From assembly GCA_000402655.1 (NCBI GenBank), contig AQSI01000001.1, positions 343,044 to 407,043 on the forward strand: DNA of 64,000 bases, in the 5' to 3' direction. This DNA comes from Fidelibacterota bacterium SCGC AAA298-D23 (GTDB lineage: Bacteria; Fidelibacterota; Marinisomatia; Marinisomatales; Marinisomataceae). The notes below the pieces were generated by a model that was not told the DNA's origin, searched no databases, and was given only the letters and a program-made list of their open reading frames with translations. The translations under genes were made by a program, and so were the position numbers. The stretch's first letter is position 1; the number at the start of each line of letters is the position of its first letter. Below, piece after piece: positions 37,701-45,723 of this stretch.

Positions 37701-39479
37701 ATTATCAAAAGTAACATACATTGCTTTATTTACTCCATCAATGACGCTTGGATTAATGAAAAATCCTGCATCAGTACCATCAGCATTTGTTACATTTGAG
37801 TAGAGACCAAAAGATGCTCCGCCGTTTGTACTTCGAACAATATTACCATATGTAGTAGCACTAAATTGATAGGTTGGATCTACTTGGTCAATGTGGGTAT
37901 AAGCTCCATCTCCTCCATAAACTTCTGATCCTTCTTGCTTCCCAGCGGTATTTAATCTCCAGGTTCCATTATCTTGGGCACCACCTAAAACATAATCTGA
38001 CGTTGTAGGATGAATTGCAGTTGAATAAAATTGAGTTGTAACCATATTATCATTTTTCATTGTAAATGTATTTCCACCATCAGTAGTTAGAAAAACACCA
38101 CCATCGTTGGAAAAAAGAATTTTATCACTATCAATAAAAACAATATTGTGATGATCTGCATGAACGTATGGTTGCGAAAAACCTGTACCTCTCCATTCTG
38201 AGATTTCTGTCCAATTAGTTCCTGAGTCAGTTGACTTAAAGATTGATAGTGCTCCAGCTGCATATATTGTATTTGGATCATTTGGATCAATGCCTAACAA
38301 TCCCCAATAATCCATTGAACCTTGGTAATCTCCAAAAGGATTACCATTTTCATCTTCCGCAATGCTTATTTGAGTCCATGTATTTCCAGCATCTGAAGAC
38401 TTTGCAATATAAGTTATATAACCAGTACTTCCGTTTTCCATCATTACATATAAAATATTAGGATCGGAAGGGGATACATCAACAAATGTCCTATCAAAAC
38501 TTCCTAAGGCTCCCAAATTGAATTGTGTAAATGTTGAACCATCATCGGAATAGAAAACTTGTCCACCACCTTCATTAAAAGTATTTGTTCTAGTACCAAC
38601 AATAAGCCTATTATTAGAATCAAGTTCTAAATCTGTAACGTGATGATTAGAACCAGCAGAAATTTCCCCTAAAACTTCAGTCCAAGTTGAACCACCATCT
38701 GTAGACTTTTGTAATCCATTTACACCAGAGTATGCACCATTGGAAAAAGCTCTTCCTCCACCTGCATATACTGCACCTATACCATTTTCATTCCTTACAA
38801 TAATAGTATCAATATAATTTAGATCAATAGATGATGATAGTTGGCTCCAATTTGCACCTCCATCAGATGTTTTCCAAACTCCCTGTCCTCTTAAACCTTG
38901 ACCTCTTCTTTCACCTGTACCAACGTAAATTATATTAGCATCAGTAGGATCTGAAGCAACACAAGTAATGACAAGATTATCCCAAAAGTCAGATACTTTT
39001 GACCATTCAGAGGTTGGATTTTCAATATTAGTAATTGACCATATTCCGCCGCTGACACCAGCAGCCCAAACTTTTCCATTTGAATCAAAATTTCCATCAA
39101 GCATTAAAGCCCTAGTTCTACCAGCCTGTTTGCTTGGTCCACGCTCAGTCCAATTTATTTCACTTTGTCTATTAAAATAGGATAAACTATTTAATTTTGC
39201 ATTTTTGATTTTTAATGCTTCAAGCGCTCTTTCAGAAGGAATAGCATTTGTACTTGGATCACGAGTCATTAAAAAATCATGATAATTTTTTAAATCAGGT
39301 CTTAGTCTTTTTGGAAGACTTTTAACATAACTTCTTTTAAAAGATTTATCGCTTAAATATTCGTTTATGAATGCTTCATTTTTAACTCTTTTATATTCAT
39401 AAATTGCATTTTTAGCAGGTTGGTACGCTAAAAAACTAAAAATTAAAACAAACGCTAATATGTATATATTTTTTCTCAT
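34776..39479 (-). CDS. Large secreted propeller protein with PKD, dockerin-like and type IX sorting-tail domains
   Basis: A 1567-residue exported protein. A signal-like N-terminus is followed by about 700 residues of sortilin/BNR-type propeller repeats (S-x-D-x-G-x-T/N-W Asp boxes such as TSDGGANWSQ and STDGGSTWTE). Next come a PKD domain (about 800-865), a choice-of-anchor-J-like jelly roll (about 870-1075, with ADDWLVSPLL), an FN3-like segment, then GDYDSDNDVDIEDLNVFVNAW and a second DVKDLSVFSRMW repeat (about 1279-1350), which read as a dockerin-like calcium-binding pair. The last 100 residues start with LYQNYPNPFN and contain a FlgD-like/Por sorting tail. It probably ends on the cell surface. 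The cohesin-like lipoprotein gene is 5 bp upstream. Confidence 0.88.
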   Translation of the reverse strand: MRKNIYILAFVLIFSFLAYQPAKNAIYEYKRVKNEAFINEYLSDKSFKRSYVKSLPKRLRPDLKNYHDFLMTRDPSTNAIPSERALEALKIKNAKLNSLSYFNRQSEINWTERGPSKQAGRTRALMLDGNFDSNGKVWAAGVSGGIWSITNIENPTSEWSKVSDFWDNLVITCVASDPTDANIIYVGTGERRGQGLRGQGVWKTSDGGANWSQLSSSIDLNYIDTIIVRNENGIGAVYAGGGRAFSNGAYSGVNGLQKSTDGGSTWTEVLGEISAGSNHHVTDLELDSNNRLIVGTRTNTFNEGGGQVFYSDDGSTFTQFNLGALGSFDRTFVDVSPSDPNILYVMMENGSTGYITYIAKSSDAGNTWTQISIAEDENGNPFGDYQGSMDYWGLLGIDPNDPNTIYAAGALSIFKSTDSGTNWTEISEWRGTGFSQPYVHADHHNIVFIDSDKILFSNDGGVFLTTDGGNTFTMKNDNMVTTQFYSTAIHPTTSDYVLGGAQDNGTWRLNTAGKQEGSEVYGGDGAYTHIDQVDPTYQFSATTYGNIVRSTNGGASFGLYSNVTNADGTDAGFFINPSVIDGVNKAMYVTFDNNSILRQKDYTALTNHDFININLGAGASAYKVSPHTSGVLFVATAGGRVFKIVDAHTDNYSITEISPGVTSGYISSIDVGKDDNQILITLSNYGIDSIFETISGGGANGWVNVEGDLPDMPVRWGLYNRDNFNQVAIATEVGVWVSDDITSSSVVWNPSNDGLANTRVDMLAMNSNGEMSAGTFGRGQFTSPGFTSTAPLNAAFSPSKTSGVFPLEVDFVDRSTGNVTSWTWDFGDGSSSNEQNPTHVFADAGRYSISLTVDDGTNNSITTKNNLIWATAVQDTLYEEGFESTPYGRIDFMGRDTYSWTIFNQNNDAESFSWWYYIAGNGAAEGSHWMAGLGMAGAGDADDWLVSPLLHLRPGTDNILSFYTNMNAGSETYDVLLSPSGSLALEDFTVTLANVVDENTGTWTPQSYDLSAYAGSKIRIAIHVKTANQQYAFWDNFRVTAGQLSADGAPLAPQGIVALRDIDGGAQVDAIELYWNRNGEPDFASYNVYGSLTEGFVADSSTLLGQGTLGDINSTHFEPSPSTTPWPDTTFVYTQTYSIDNYVHPATSGEEWFFKVSAVDTDGNETLSDEISFLLDTSPPTAGTFTIDNLVDGYLKSLTEISITADGFSDDTGIVDYVLDIGSSTTSYGSAVIAAGDELTLTGLSLPDQTELTIYLYARDGGYNNSDLVSQNVTTYVSYLGDYDSDNDVDIEDLNVFVNAWPNAGVDSSVDLGPATGTVPYLVPSPDNVNDVKDLSVFSRMWLWTKAQGRTVEDIEIMPTEFEAEILGNQIIIELPEGVTAGRFEIGNTNNIYDFNTEQKQGYLVLENENEENEYYEVEFGNLSSNDGKIVINIDGAPISSNLELNYQLFNAEGMIGNGMMQLRNPDEFNLYQNYPNPFNNQTTIMYDIPSLMVNTVDVEILIYNTVGTLVRTLDEGDKGAGQHTTLWDGRNDDGEKVSSGVYFYQLRAKVDGQSDYNKTKKMVIVR

Positions 39480-39484
39480 CTTTT

Positions 39485-40537
39485 CTACTCACTAATTAAA
39501 ATATATGCTTCAACAGCATCATTCACAGTAATATCTCCACCATCAACATCAAGCATCAAACTACCAGTGCCTCCAGCTGATGGATCTAGATTAATACCTA
39601 CTAATGTATCAACCGAACCATTTAAAGTAAAGTTTACGGTTGCAATTACCCCATCTCCATCATTTGATGGAAGATCACTTGATAGAGATGATGTATAAAT
39701 AATAAGTCTATTTACTCCAGGATTACTTGTGGTAACTATTAGTGGATCAGTATCTCCCTTTAAAAAGTCTCCTGCTGTTACACTGTCATATGTCATTAAA
39801 CTATTGTCGTAAAATATTACAACTTGAGCAGCTGCCATTCCGGTAACTCCCAAAACTTTAACGTCAAGTGAAAACGATGATCCGCTTGAAACTTCTAAAT
39901 ATTTAGGGTCTAAAACAAATGCAGGAGTTTGAACATCTTCAACTGTAATATATGCTGGAACGGTATATGTCTCTGTTCCACCATCTCCAGTAACTGATAA
40001 GCCCACGTCAAAAGTACCAGATGTTGTATAAGTGTGTATCGGATTTGTATCTGAACTAGTATTGCCATCACCAAAGTCCCAAAGGGATGTTGTATATCTC
40101 ACAGAACCATTAACAAATTCAACTCTTAAATCTTTTTTTCCGGTTGTGGGATCATCTGTAGAAAAAAAAGCAGTCGGAGGAGTAGGTGATACATTAATAT
40201 AGTTAGCTTTTGTTGTAGAGTCTGTTCCACCTGGTCCAGTTGCTGTTAATGAAACAGAATATGCACCTGCGTCATTATATGTGTATTGGACAATAACCCC
40301 GGATGCATCTAAAATACCATCACCATTAAAATCCCACTCATGCGTAGTTGCGTTTGTTGATGTAGAAGTAAATGTTACCGCTAAAGGCGCTCCACCGCTT
40401 AGTGGATTTGCTGAGAAAATTGCGACAGGAGGTTCATTAGTTGGACTGGTTCCACCAGAATCATCTCCGCCACCGCCACCGCCACCGCAGCTAATCATAA
40501 AAAATAATAAAAATACAGATAGTGATTTTTTGAACAT
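39485..40537 (-). CDS. Surface lipoprotein with two PKD domains and a cohesin-like domain
   Basis: A 350-residue lipoprotein (lipobox MISC, Cys17, then a run of seven Gly encoded by tandem GGC/GGT codons). Two PKD domains occupy about 36-117 (WDFNGDG, YNDAGAYSVSLTA) and 120-200 (WDFGDGNTS, YTTSGTFDVGLSV). Residues about 206-345 look like a cohesin-type beta sandwich: start at LDPKYLEVSSGSSFSLDVKV, then AAQVVIFYDNSLMTYDSV, a G-DFL segment and GDGVIATVNFTL. Cohesins bind dockerins, and the downstream gene 5 bp away encodes a dockerin-like segment, so a bound pair is a reasonable inference. No enzyme domain is present. Confidence 0.82.
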   Translation of the reverse strand: MFKKSLSVFLLFFMISCGGGGGGGDDSGGTSPTNEPPVAIFSANPLSGGAPLAVTFTSTSTNATTHEWDFNGDGILDASGVIVQYTYNDAGAYSVSLTATGPGGTDSTTKANYINVSPTPPTAFFSTDDPTTGKKDLRVEFVNGSVRYTTSLWDFGDGNTSSDTNPIHTYTTSGTFDVGLSVTGDGGTETYTVPAYITVEDVQTPAFVLDPKYLEVSSGSSFSLDVKVLGVTGMAAAQVVIFYDNSLMTYDSVTAGDFLKGDTDPLIVTTSNPGVNRLIIYTSSLSSDLPSNDGDGVIATVNFTLNGSVDTLVGINLDPSAGGTGSLMLDVDGGDITVNDAVEAYILISE

Positions 40538-40539
40538 CT

Positions 40540-40548
40540 GAAAATGTA
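40540..40548 (-). promoter_or_regulatory. Putative -7 box before the cohesin-like lipoprotein gene
   Basis: TACATTTTC on the minus strand is followed by AG and the ATG at 40537. It resembles the TAnnTTT boxes elsewhere but lacks the final G, and no -33 TTTG is at the usual distance. Confidence 0.3.
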
Positions 40549-40599
40549 CAATAAAAGTTTGCTTGGTATCAATACTTAATTAACTATTATAATAAAAAT

Positions 40600-41682
40600 T
40601 TAGTTCTGACTCATTGTAACATTTCTGGCAGATAAATATGATAACAAAAAGTCAATACATTGTTCATTTTCACCAACTAATTCAGGAGGAAAAACTCCTT
40701 TTTTGCTCCAAAGATTATTCAAAAGCATATTGATTGTAGCGGTGGCAGTAAAGCCAGTTGTTCTTGCCATTGAGGAAGATTTCGAAATGTCATCCGTTTC
40801 ATCGTATAAATGATAATGAATATTGTTTGTATCACTATAAATATTAATGTTTAAAATTGTAAACTCTGGTTCATCTTCTTTTAGCTTCCAATCTTTAAAA
40901 AGTTTATTTATAGTTTTATCAAAATTTTTATCATTAAATAGCCCATCATCAATCATTGATTGTATCAATTTTGCATGTCCAGGGTATCGTAAAGTTTTTT
41001 CTTTCATATTTGGAATGTGACTCATTGTTTGAAGTAATGATCTTAAACCGTCAGTATTAAATGCTTCAAGTTTTCCTACTTCTGAAAAATTAAAAATTTC
41101 TAAATCTGATAAAGCTGGCTTTGTAACAACTTGAGAATCAATTCTCATTCTTGCTGGCCGAGTATATTCTTCAATAACATCAATGGGGGAAAAAGGTGCT
41201 TTATAATTATAGGGAGGAGATGGATTTTTTGGAAGACCACCAACACAATAATCAAAAGAATTAATTTTCATTTTACTATTCCAATATCCTAAAAGGAAAT
41301 TCGGAATTCCAGGAGCAACACCCGCATCAACAACTGCGGTAACATTTTTTTCTTTGGCCAATTGATCAAGTGTTAAAACATTTTCTGGAGAAAAAGAAAT
41401 ATCTACTACATCTTTTCCACAATTAATAATTGTTTTTAATGATTGATATCCTAAAAAACCTGGGACTGCTAATAATACAATGTCTGCTTCAGCAATCCAT
41501 GAGCTTAGCTCACTTTGATTTTGAACGTTAATTTGATTGATATGTATTGAACTATCATGATTTTTAATAGAATTAAGAAGATCTAAGTCTAAATCAGCCA
41601 GATATAGTTCATAATCTTGAGATAAATCTAGTGCCATAGTTTTACCAACGAGACCAGCACCAACTTGAAAGATTTTTTTCAT
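40600..41682 (-). CDS. Saccharopine dehydrogenase-like oxidoreductase
   Basis: A 360-residue protein with a Rossmann start (IFQVGAGLVGKTMALDL), a VVDAGVAPGIPNFLLGY segment and the C-terminal block EKTLRYPGHAKLI that is typical of saccharopine and lysine dehydrogenases (LYS9 type). It probably performs NAD(P)-dependent oxidation in lysine, or another amino-acid, metabolism; carboxynorspermidine dehydrogenase and lysine 6-dehydrogenase are alternatives. Its ATG lies 9 nt after the 3' end of tRNA-Asp on the same strand, with no Shine-Dalgarno between them, so it is read from a joint tRNA-containing transcript. Confidence 0.82.
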   Translation of the reverse strand: MKKIFQVGAGLVGKTMALDLSQDYELYLADLDLDLLNSIKNHDSSIHINQINVQNQSELSSWIAEADIVLLAVPGFLGYQSLKTIINCGKDVVDISFSPENVLTLDQLAKEKNVTAVVDAGVAPGIPNFLLGYWNSKMKINSFDYCVGGLPKNPSPPYNYKAPFSPIDVIEEYTRPARMRIDSQVVTKPALSDLEIFNFSEVGKLEAFNTDGLRSLLQTMSHIPNMKEKTLRYPGHAKLIQSMIDDGLFNDKNFDKTINKLFKDWKLKEDEPEFTILNINIYSDTNNIHYHLYDETDDISKSSSMARTTGFTATATINMLLNNLWSKKGVFPPELVGENEQCIDFLLSYLSARNVTMSQN

Positions 41683-41691
41683 TGAAACGTG

Positions 41692-41765
<74 letters not shown>

Positions 41766-41768
41766 AAA

Positions 41769-41984
41769 TTATTTTCTAAAAAGCAATGCTACTGGAATAA
41801 TAACTAAATATCCCAGTAATAAAAGTAGTGGAGAAACAATCAAGCTTTGAAAGCTATTTACATCTCCAAGGTACATTGTCAAATAACCCACAATTATAAC
41901 GAAAACTCCAAAACCAAACAAAATATAATTTTTTCTTTTATAGGGCCAGGAAAACTTGACAGTTTTATTATTATTGTCTTTCAT
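41769..41984 (-). CDS. DUF3098-like small membrane protein
   Basis: A 71-residue protein with two membrane helices (about 20-38 and 48-67) separated by a short GDVNSF loop, resembling DUF3098 proteins of the Bacteroidota, whose KKNYILFGFGV-type first helix and SPLLLLLGYL second helix it shares. Function is unknown. A longer frame from 42020 adds 12 residues, but the ATG at 41984 has a promoter-like TTTG-N20-TAACTTTCC upstream. It is immediately followed by tRNA-Asp, so it appears to head a CDS-tRNA-CDS transcription unit. Confidence 0.65.
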   Translation of the reverse strand: MKDNNNKTVKFSWPYKRKNYILFGFGVFVIIVGYLTMYLGDVNSFQSLIVSPLLLLLGYLVIIPVALLFRK

Positions 41985-41988
41985 ATTT

Positions 41989-42021
41989 GGAAAGTTAGTA
42001 GCGATAATCGTTGATTCCAAA
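41989..42021 (-). promoter_or_regulatory. Bacteroidota-like promoter of the DUF3098/tRNA-Asp unit
   Basis: On the minus strand TTTG (42021-42018), a 20-bp spacer and TAACTTTCC (41997-41989) end 4 nt before the ATG at 41984. The arrangement matches the TTTG-N19-TAnnTTTG pattern except for the final C. Confidence 0.5.
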
Positions 42022-42076
42022 AATAAATTACATCCATTGATTTGAAAATATAATTACGCTAATTTTTAGCCCTCTT

Positions 42077-43066
42077 ATGAAAGAGCTAAATACAGTACAG
42101 TTATTAATAATTACAATATTAATTATTACCGCTACCAGCTTAATATCGATTAATTCTAGAGAAGTGGATTCTACTATAATAACAATTGAAAAAGGAATGT
42201 CTCTTAATTCGGTATCTAAGCTGTTACTTGATGAAAACATAATAGTTGATAAAAATATTTTTAAAATAAAAGCCATTTTAAGAGGTTTAGAATCCAAAGT
42301 TCCTACTGGCAAATTTTTGATCGAAGGTAAAGTATCTGATGCCATATTATTTGATTTAATTTTTAAAAAAGGTCCAATAAAACTAAAGCTTACAATTCCT
42401 GAAGGCTTACAATCTCAACAACTCTTTGAAAATATAAACCTGCTTTTAAATAAGAATTATGATTTTGACGCTTATTTCAAATCAGAAGAAATTCTTGTTG
42501 CCAATAATATAAATGCAACCTCACTTGAGGGTTATTTACATCCAGAAACATATTACTTTTACCACGACTCATCTCCGGAAGATATTATTACTATTTTATT
42601 GAACGAATTTTGGAAAAAATTTGACAAAACTTTGCAAGATAGAGCGAATCAATTAGGATTTACGGTACATGAGGTTGTAACTTTGGCGTCGATTATTGAA
42701 GGGGAAGCAATGCTATCAAGCGAGCGCAAAACTATCTCGTCAGTTTATCACAATAGATTAAGAATTAATATGAAATTACAAGCAGATCCAACAATTCAAT
42801 ATATTATACCAGGGCCTCCTAAGACATTATCAAATAGAGATTTGAGAATTAAATCAGATTATAATACTTACCAAAACTATGGACTTCCTCCTGGTCCAAT
42901 AAACAATCCAGGTATTGAATCAATAAAAGCTGCACTATTTCCAGAAAAGACTGATTACATTTTTTTTGTTGCTCAAGGCGATGGCTCACATGCTTTTTCA
43001 ACAAATGAAAAAGATCATGAAGCAGCAAAAAGGATTTACAAAATTAATAAAAGAAAAAATAAATGA
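42077..43066 (+). CDS. mltG: Endolytic murein transglycosylase MltG (YceG)
   Basis: A 329-residue bitopic protein with an N-terminal membrane helix (about 8-24), a LysM-like subdomain and the YceG catalytic domain. The catalytic Glu is E208 in LASIIEGEAM (compare SIVEKET in E. coli), followed by ERKTISSVYHNRLRINMKLQ, ADPTIQY and YNTYQNYGLPPGPINNPG. It cleaves nascent glycan strands and so sets their length at the inner membrane. Its stop overlaps the helicase gene start by 4 bp. Confidence 0.95.
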   Translation: MKELNTVQLLIITILIITATSLISINSREVDSTIITIEKGMSLNSVSKLLLDENIIVDKNIFKIKAILRGLESKVPTGKFLIEGKVSDAILFDLIFKKGPIKLKLTIPEGLQSQQLFENINLLLNKNYDFDAYFKSEEILVANNINATSLEGYLHPETYYFYHDSSPEDIITILLNEFWKKFDKTLQDRANQLGFTVHEVVTLASIIEGEAMLSSERKTISSVYHNRLRINMKLQADPTIQYIIPGPPKTLSNRDLRIKSDYNTYQNYGLPPGPINNPGIESIKAALFPEKTDYIFFVAQGDGSHAFSTNEKDHEAAKRIYKINKRKNK

Positions 43067-45228
43067 AGTTAAAAGATTTAAATACTCAACAACTAAGAGC
43101 AGTTCAAACTGTAAATAAACCGGTTTTAGTTTTTGCCGGTGCGGGTAGCGGAAAAACGCGTGTGTTAACATACAAAGTTTGGCATTTAATTAAAGAAAAA
43201 CTTTTTAAGCCAGAAGAAATATTAGCTTTAACATTTACAAACAAAGCTGCATCTGAAATGAAATCAAGAATACAAGCAAGTATTTCCTGTGATGGAGTAA
43301 ATGTTGGAACTTTTCATTCAATTGGTGCAAGAATGCTTAGAATGTATATTACTGCACTTGATGAAGGGTATAGTTCAAGTTTTACTATTTACGATACCCA
43401 AGATCAAAAAGCTGTGATAAAAGAAGTAGTTGAAAACTTGAATCTTTCGGAATTTAAAGAATTAAACGTAAATTTTTTGAAGTCTCAAATTGATAAATTT
43501 AAAAATGATAATCTTTCAATTAAGGTAATTGAATCAAGGGCGCAAACTTTTGAAGATGAAAAAATTATTGAAGTTTACAAAGAGTACTTAGCAAGACTTA
43601 AATCAAATAATGCATTAGATTTTAACGATTTATTATTATTTCCTATTCGACTTTTAAAAGAAAATTCAAATATTTTAAATTACTTTCATAAATCGTGGAA
43701 ATATGTTTTGGTTGATGAATTCCAGGATACAAATTCACCTCAATTCGAAATGGTTTCTTTATTAGCGGGTAAACATCAAAATGTGACTGTTGTTGGAGAT
43801 GATGATCAGTCAATATACGGATGGAGGGGTGCCAATATTGATAACATTTTAACAAACTTCCAAGAAACTTTTCCAAAAAATATGGAAATAAAACTTGAAA
43901 AAAATTATAGGTCAACTCAACGAATTTTAGATGGAGCATGGTCTGTAGTTTCAAACAATAAAAACAGGGCTGAAAAAAAGCTTGAAGCAACTAGGGGTAA
44001 GGGAGAAAAAATATCTCTCATTTCCACAGGAAGTGATGAAGAAGAGTCCAATGCAATTTGCGATTCTATTAAGTCAGAAATTAAGCTTAATAAGAGCTCC
44101 TTTAAAGATTTTGCTGTTCTTTATAGAACTAATGCTCAGTCAAGATCTATTGAACAAGCTATGGTTAAAGAAGGTTTACCTTATAATATAGTTGGAGGAA
44201 CGAAGTTTTATGATAGAAAGGAAATAAAAAATGTTCTAGCATATTTAACTTTGGTTGCAAATAATAGTGATGATATAGCACTAAAGCGCATAATTAATTT
44301 TCCAGTTAGAGGCATTGGAGAAAAATCAATAAATATGTTTATTAATTTGGCTAATAAGAAAAAAATATCACTTTTTGATAGTTTAGAATTTTCAAAACAG
44401 CTCAAGCTTAGGGGAAAGCAACAAGATTCTATAGAAAATTTTCATACTTCAATTAAAAAATTCAGTAGCCTATTAGAAACGCTTGATCCAAAAGAATTAT
44501 TAAGGACTTTGTTAGAAGAATTTAATATTGAAAATTATTATAAAAATAATCCTGTTGAACAAGATCGTTACGATAATATTCAAGAATTAAAAGCTTCTGT
44601 AGATAAATTTTCAGATCAAGTTGGTGGAAATTTGAAAGATTTTCTTCAAGAAATTTCATTGTTTACAGATATTGATGAATGGGATGATAAAAATAATGCT
44701 ATAACATTAATGACTGTTCACGCTGCTAAGGGTCTCGAGTTTCCTACAGTATTTATTTCTGGTTTGGAGCAAGGGCTTTTTCCTTTGATGAGAATCGATG
44801 ACGGACCAGATCAAATGGAAGAAGAAAGAAGATTATTTTATGTTGCAGTAACAAGGGCAATGAATCAATTATATCTTTTGAATGCTAAATATAGAAGAAG
44901 ATTTGGAGCAATAAATACAACTTCATTTGTACAATCGGACTTTTTAAATGAAATTGACGAAGATGTAGTGAAAGTAAAATCGTATAAATCAGTTTATACA
45001 AAAAGAATTGTCGGTACTGGCCAACAAAAGAAAATTCAAATTTCTAGGACTGTTACTGAGTTTGATGACTTTAAAATTGGAGATCAAGTTCAACATAATC
45101 TTTTTGGAATTGGTACTATTTTGGTTTTAAGCGGTTCAGGAGAAAACCAAAAAGTTGGAGTTGAATTTGATGGCGGTTTACGAAAAAAACTGATTGTAAA
45201 ATACGCTCGCTTAAAAAAAATAGATTAA
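43063..45228 (+). CDS. UvrD/PcrA-type superfamily 1 DNA helicase
   Basis: A 721-residue SF1A 3'-5' helicase. The Q motif LNTQQLRAV is at 6-14, Walker A GAGSGKT at 26-32, then FTNKAA, VDEFQDTNSPQ, GDDDQSIYGWRGA, YRTNAQSR, TVHAAKGLEF and VAVTRA. The C-terminal domain ends with a PcrA-like tail (FKIGDQVQHNLFGIGTIL) that in PcrA contacts RNA polymerase. It should act in nucleotide-excision or mismatch repair and in removing obstacles to replication and transcription. It overlaps mltG by 4 bp. Confidence 0.95.
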   Translation: MKLKDLNTQQLRAVQTVNKPVLVFAGAGSGKTRVLTYKVWHLIKEKLFKPEEILALTFTNKAASEMKSRIQASISCDGVNVGTFHSIGARMLRMYITALDEGYSSSFTIYDTQDQKAVIKEVVENLNLSEFKELNVNFLKSQIDKFKNDNLSIKVIESRAQTFEDEKIIEVYKEYLARLKSNNALDFNDLLLFPIRLLKENSNILNYFHKSWKYVLVDEFQDTNSPQFEMVSLLAGKHQNVTVVGDDDQSIYGWRGANIDNILTNFQETFPKNMEIKLEKNYRSTQRILDGAWSVVSNNKNRAEKKLEATRGKGEKISLISTGSDEEESNAICDSIKSEIKLNKSSFKDFAVLYRTNAQSRSIEQAMVKEGLPYNIVGGTKFYDRKEIKNVLAYLTLVANNSDDIALKRIINFPVRGIGEKSINMFINLANKKKISLFDSLEFSKQLKLRGKQQDSIENFHTSIKKFSSLLETLDPKELLRTLLEEFNIENYYKNNPVEQDRYDNIQELKASVDKFSDQVGGNLKDFLQEISLFTDIDEWDDKNNAITLMTVHAAKGLEFPTVFISGLEQGLFPLMRIDDGPDQMEEERRLFYVAVTRAMNQLYLLNAKYRRRFGAINTTSFVQSDFLNEIDEDVVKVKSYKSVYTKRIVGTGQQKKIQISRTVTEFDDFKIGDQVQHNLFGIGTILVLSGSGENQKVGVEFDGGLRKKLIVKYARLKKID

Positions 45229-45241
45229 AAAATCAATTTAG

Positions 45242-45250
45242 TGTAATTTG
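45242..45250 (+). promoter_or_regulatory. Possible -7 box upstream of the Fur-family gene
   Basis: TGTAATTTG ends 4 nt before the ATG at 45255. It contains TAATTTG, close to the recurring box, but the first position is weak and the gene could be transcribed from further upstream. Confidence 0.25.
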
Positions 45251-45254
45251 ATAT

Positions 45255-45719
45255 ATGCAAAACTTAATACCATGTAGATTCCATATTGAAGTTGAAGCTG
45301 TTCTGAAAAGCGAGGGTTTAAGAGCCACTAAGCAACGGTTAGAAATATGGGATGAACTTTGCTCAACCGATAGTCACCGTGATATTGAGACCATCTTGGC
45401 TGATCTGAAAAAAAAGAAGATTAATGTTTCAAGAGCAACACTCTATAGAACGATTGATGTTTTTGTTAAACACAGTCTTCTTAAAAAAATTACTCTTGAT
45501 AGTGGAAAATTTCTTTATGAGCATAACAAAAAAACAATCACCCCAAAACACGATCATATTGTTTGTGAAGATTGTGGAGAAATTTTTGAGTTTTATGATA
45601 ATAAAATTTCTACAATTGAAAAGAAAATTGCAGATGACTTGAATATGAGTCTTACTAAACGTGTACATCAATTATCAGCTACTTGCAAAGATAATAACTG
45701 TGCTCATTCTAAAAATTAA
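45255..45719 (+). CDS. Fur-family metalloregulator
   Basis: A 154-residue Fur/PerR/Zur-type repressor. The winged helix covers about residues 10-90, with recognition helix VSRATLYRTIDVF. The dimerisation domain has HDHIVCEDCGEIFEF (Cys104 and Cys107) and C144-x4-C149 near the C-terminus, forming the structural zinc site, and His/Asp/Glu ligands for the regulatory metal. Whether it senses iron, zinc or peroxide cannot be decided by eye. It lies 26 bp after the helicase and 4 bp before the OB/HD protein gene. Confidence 0.92.
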   Translation: MQNLIPCRFHIEVEAVLKSEGLRATKQRLEIWDELCSTDSHRDIETILADLKKKKINVSRATLYRTIDVFVKHSLLKKITLDSGKFLYEHNKKTITPKHDHIVCEDCGEIFEFYDNKISTIEKKIADDLNMSLTKRVHQLSATCKDNNCAHSKN

Positions 45720-45723
45720 TTAA

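Noticed and set aside
40470..40492. GCC/ACC tandem repeat as a regulatory microsatellite
   Set aside because: It is the coding sequence for the seven-glycine linker after the lipidated Cys; such linkers are common in lipoproteins.
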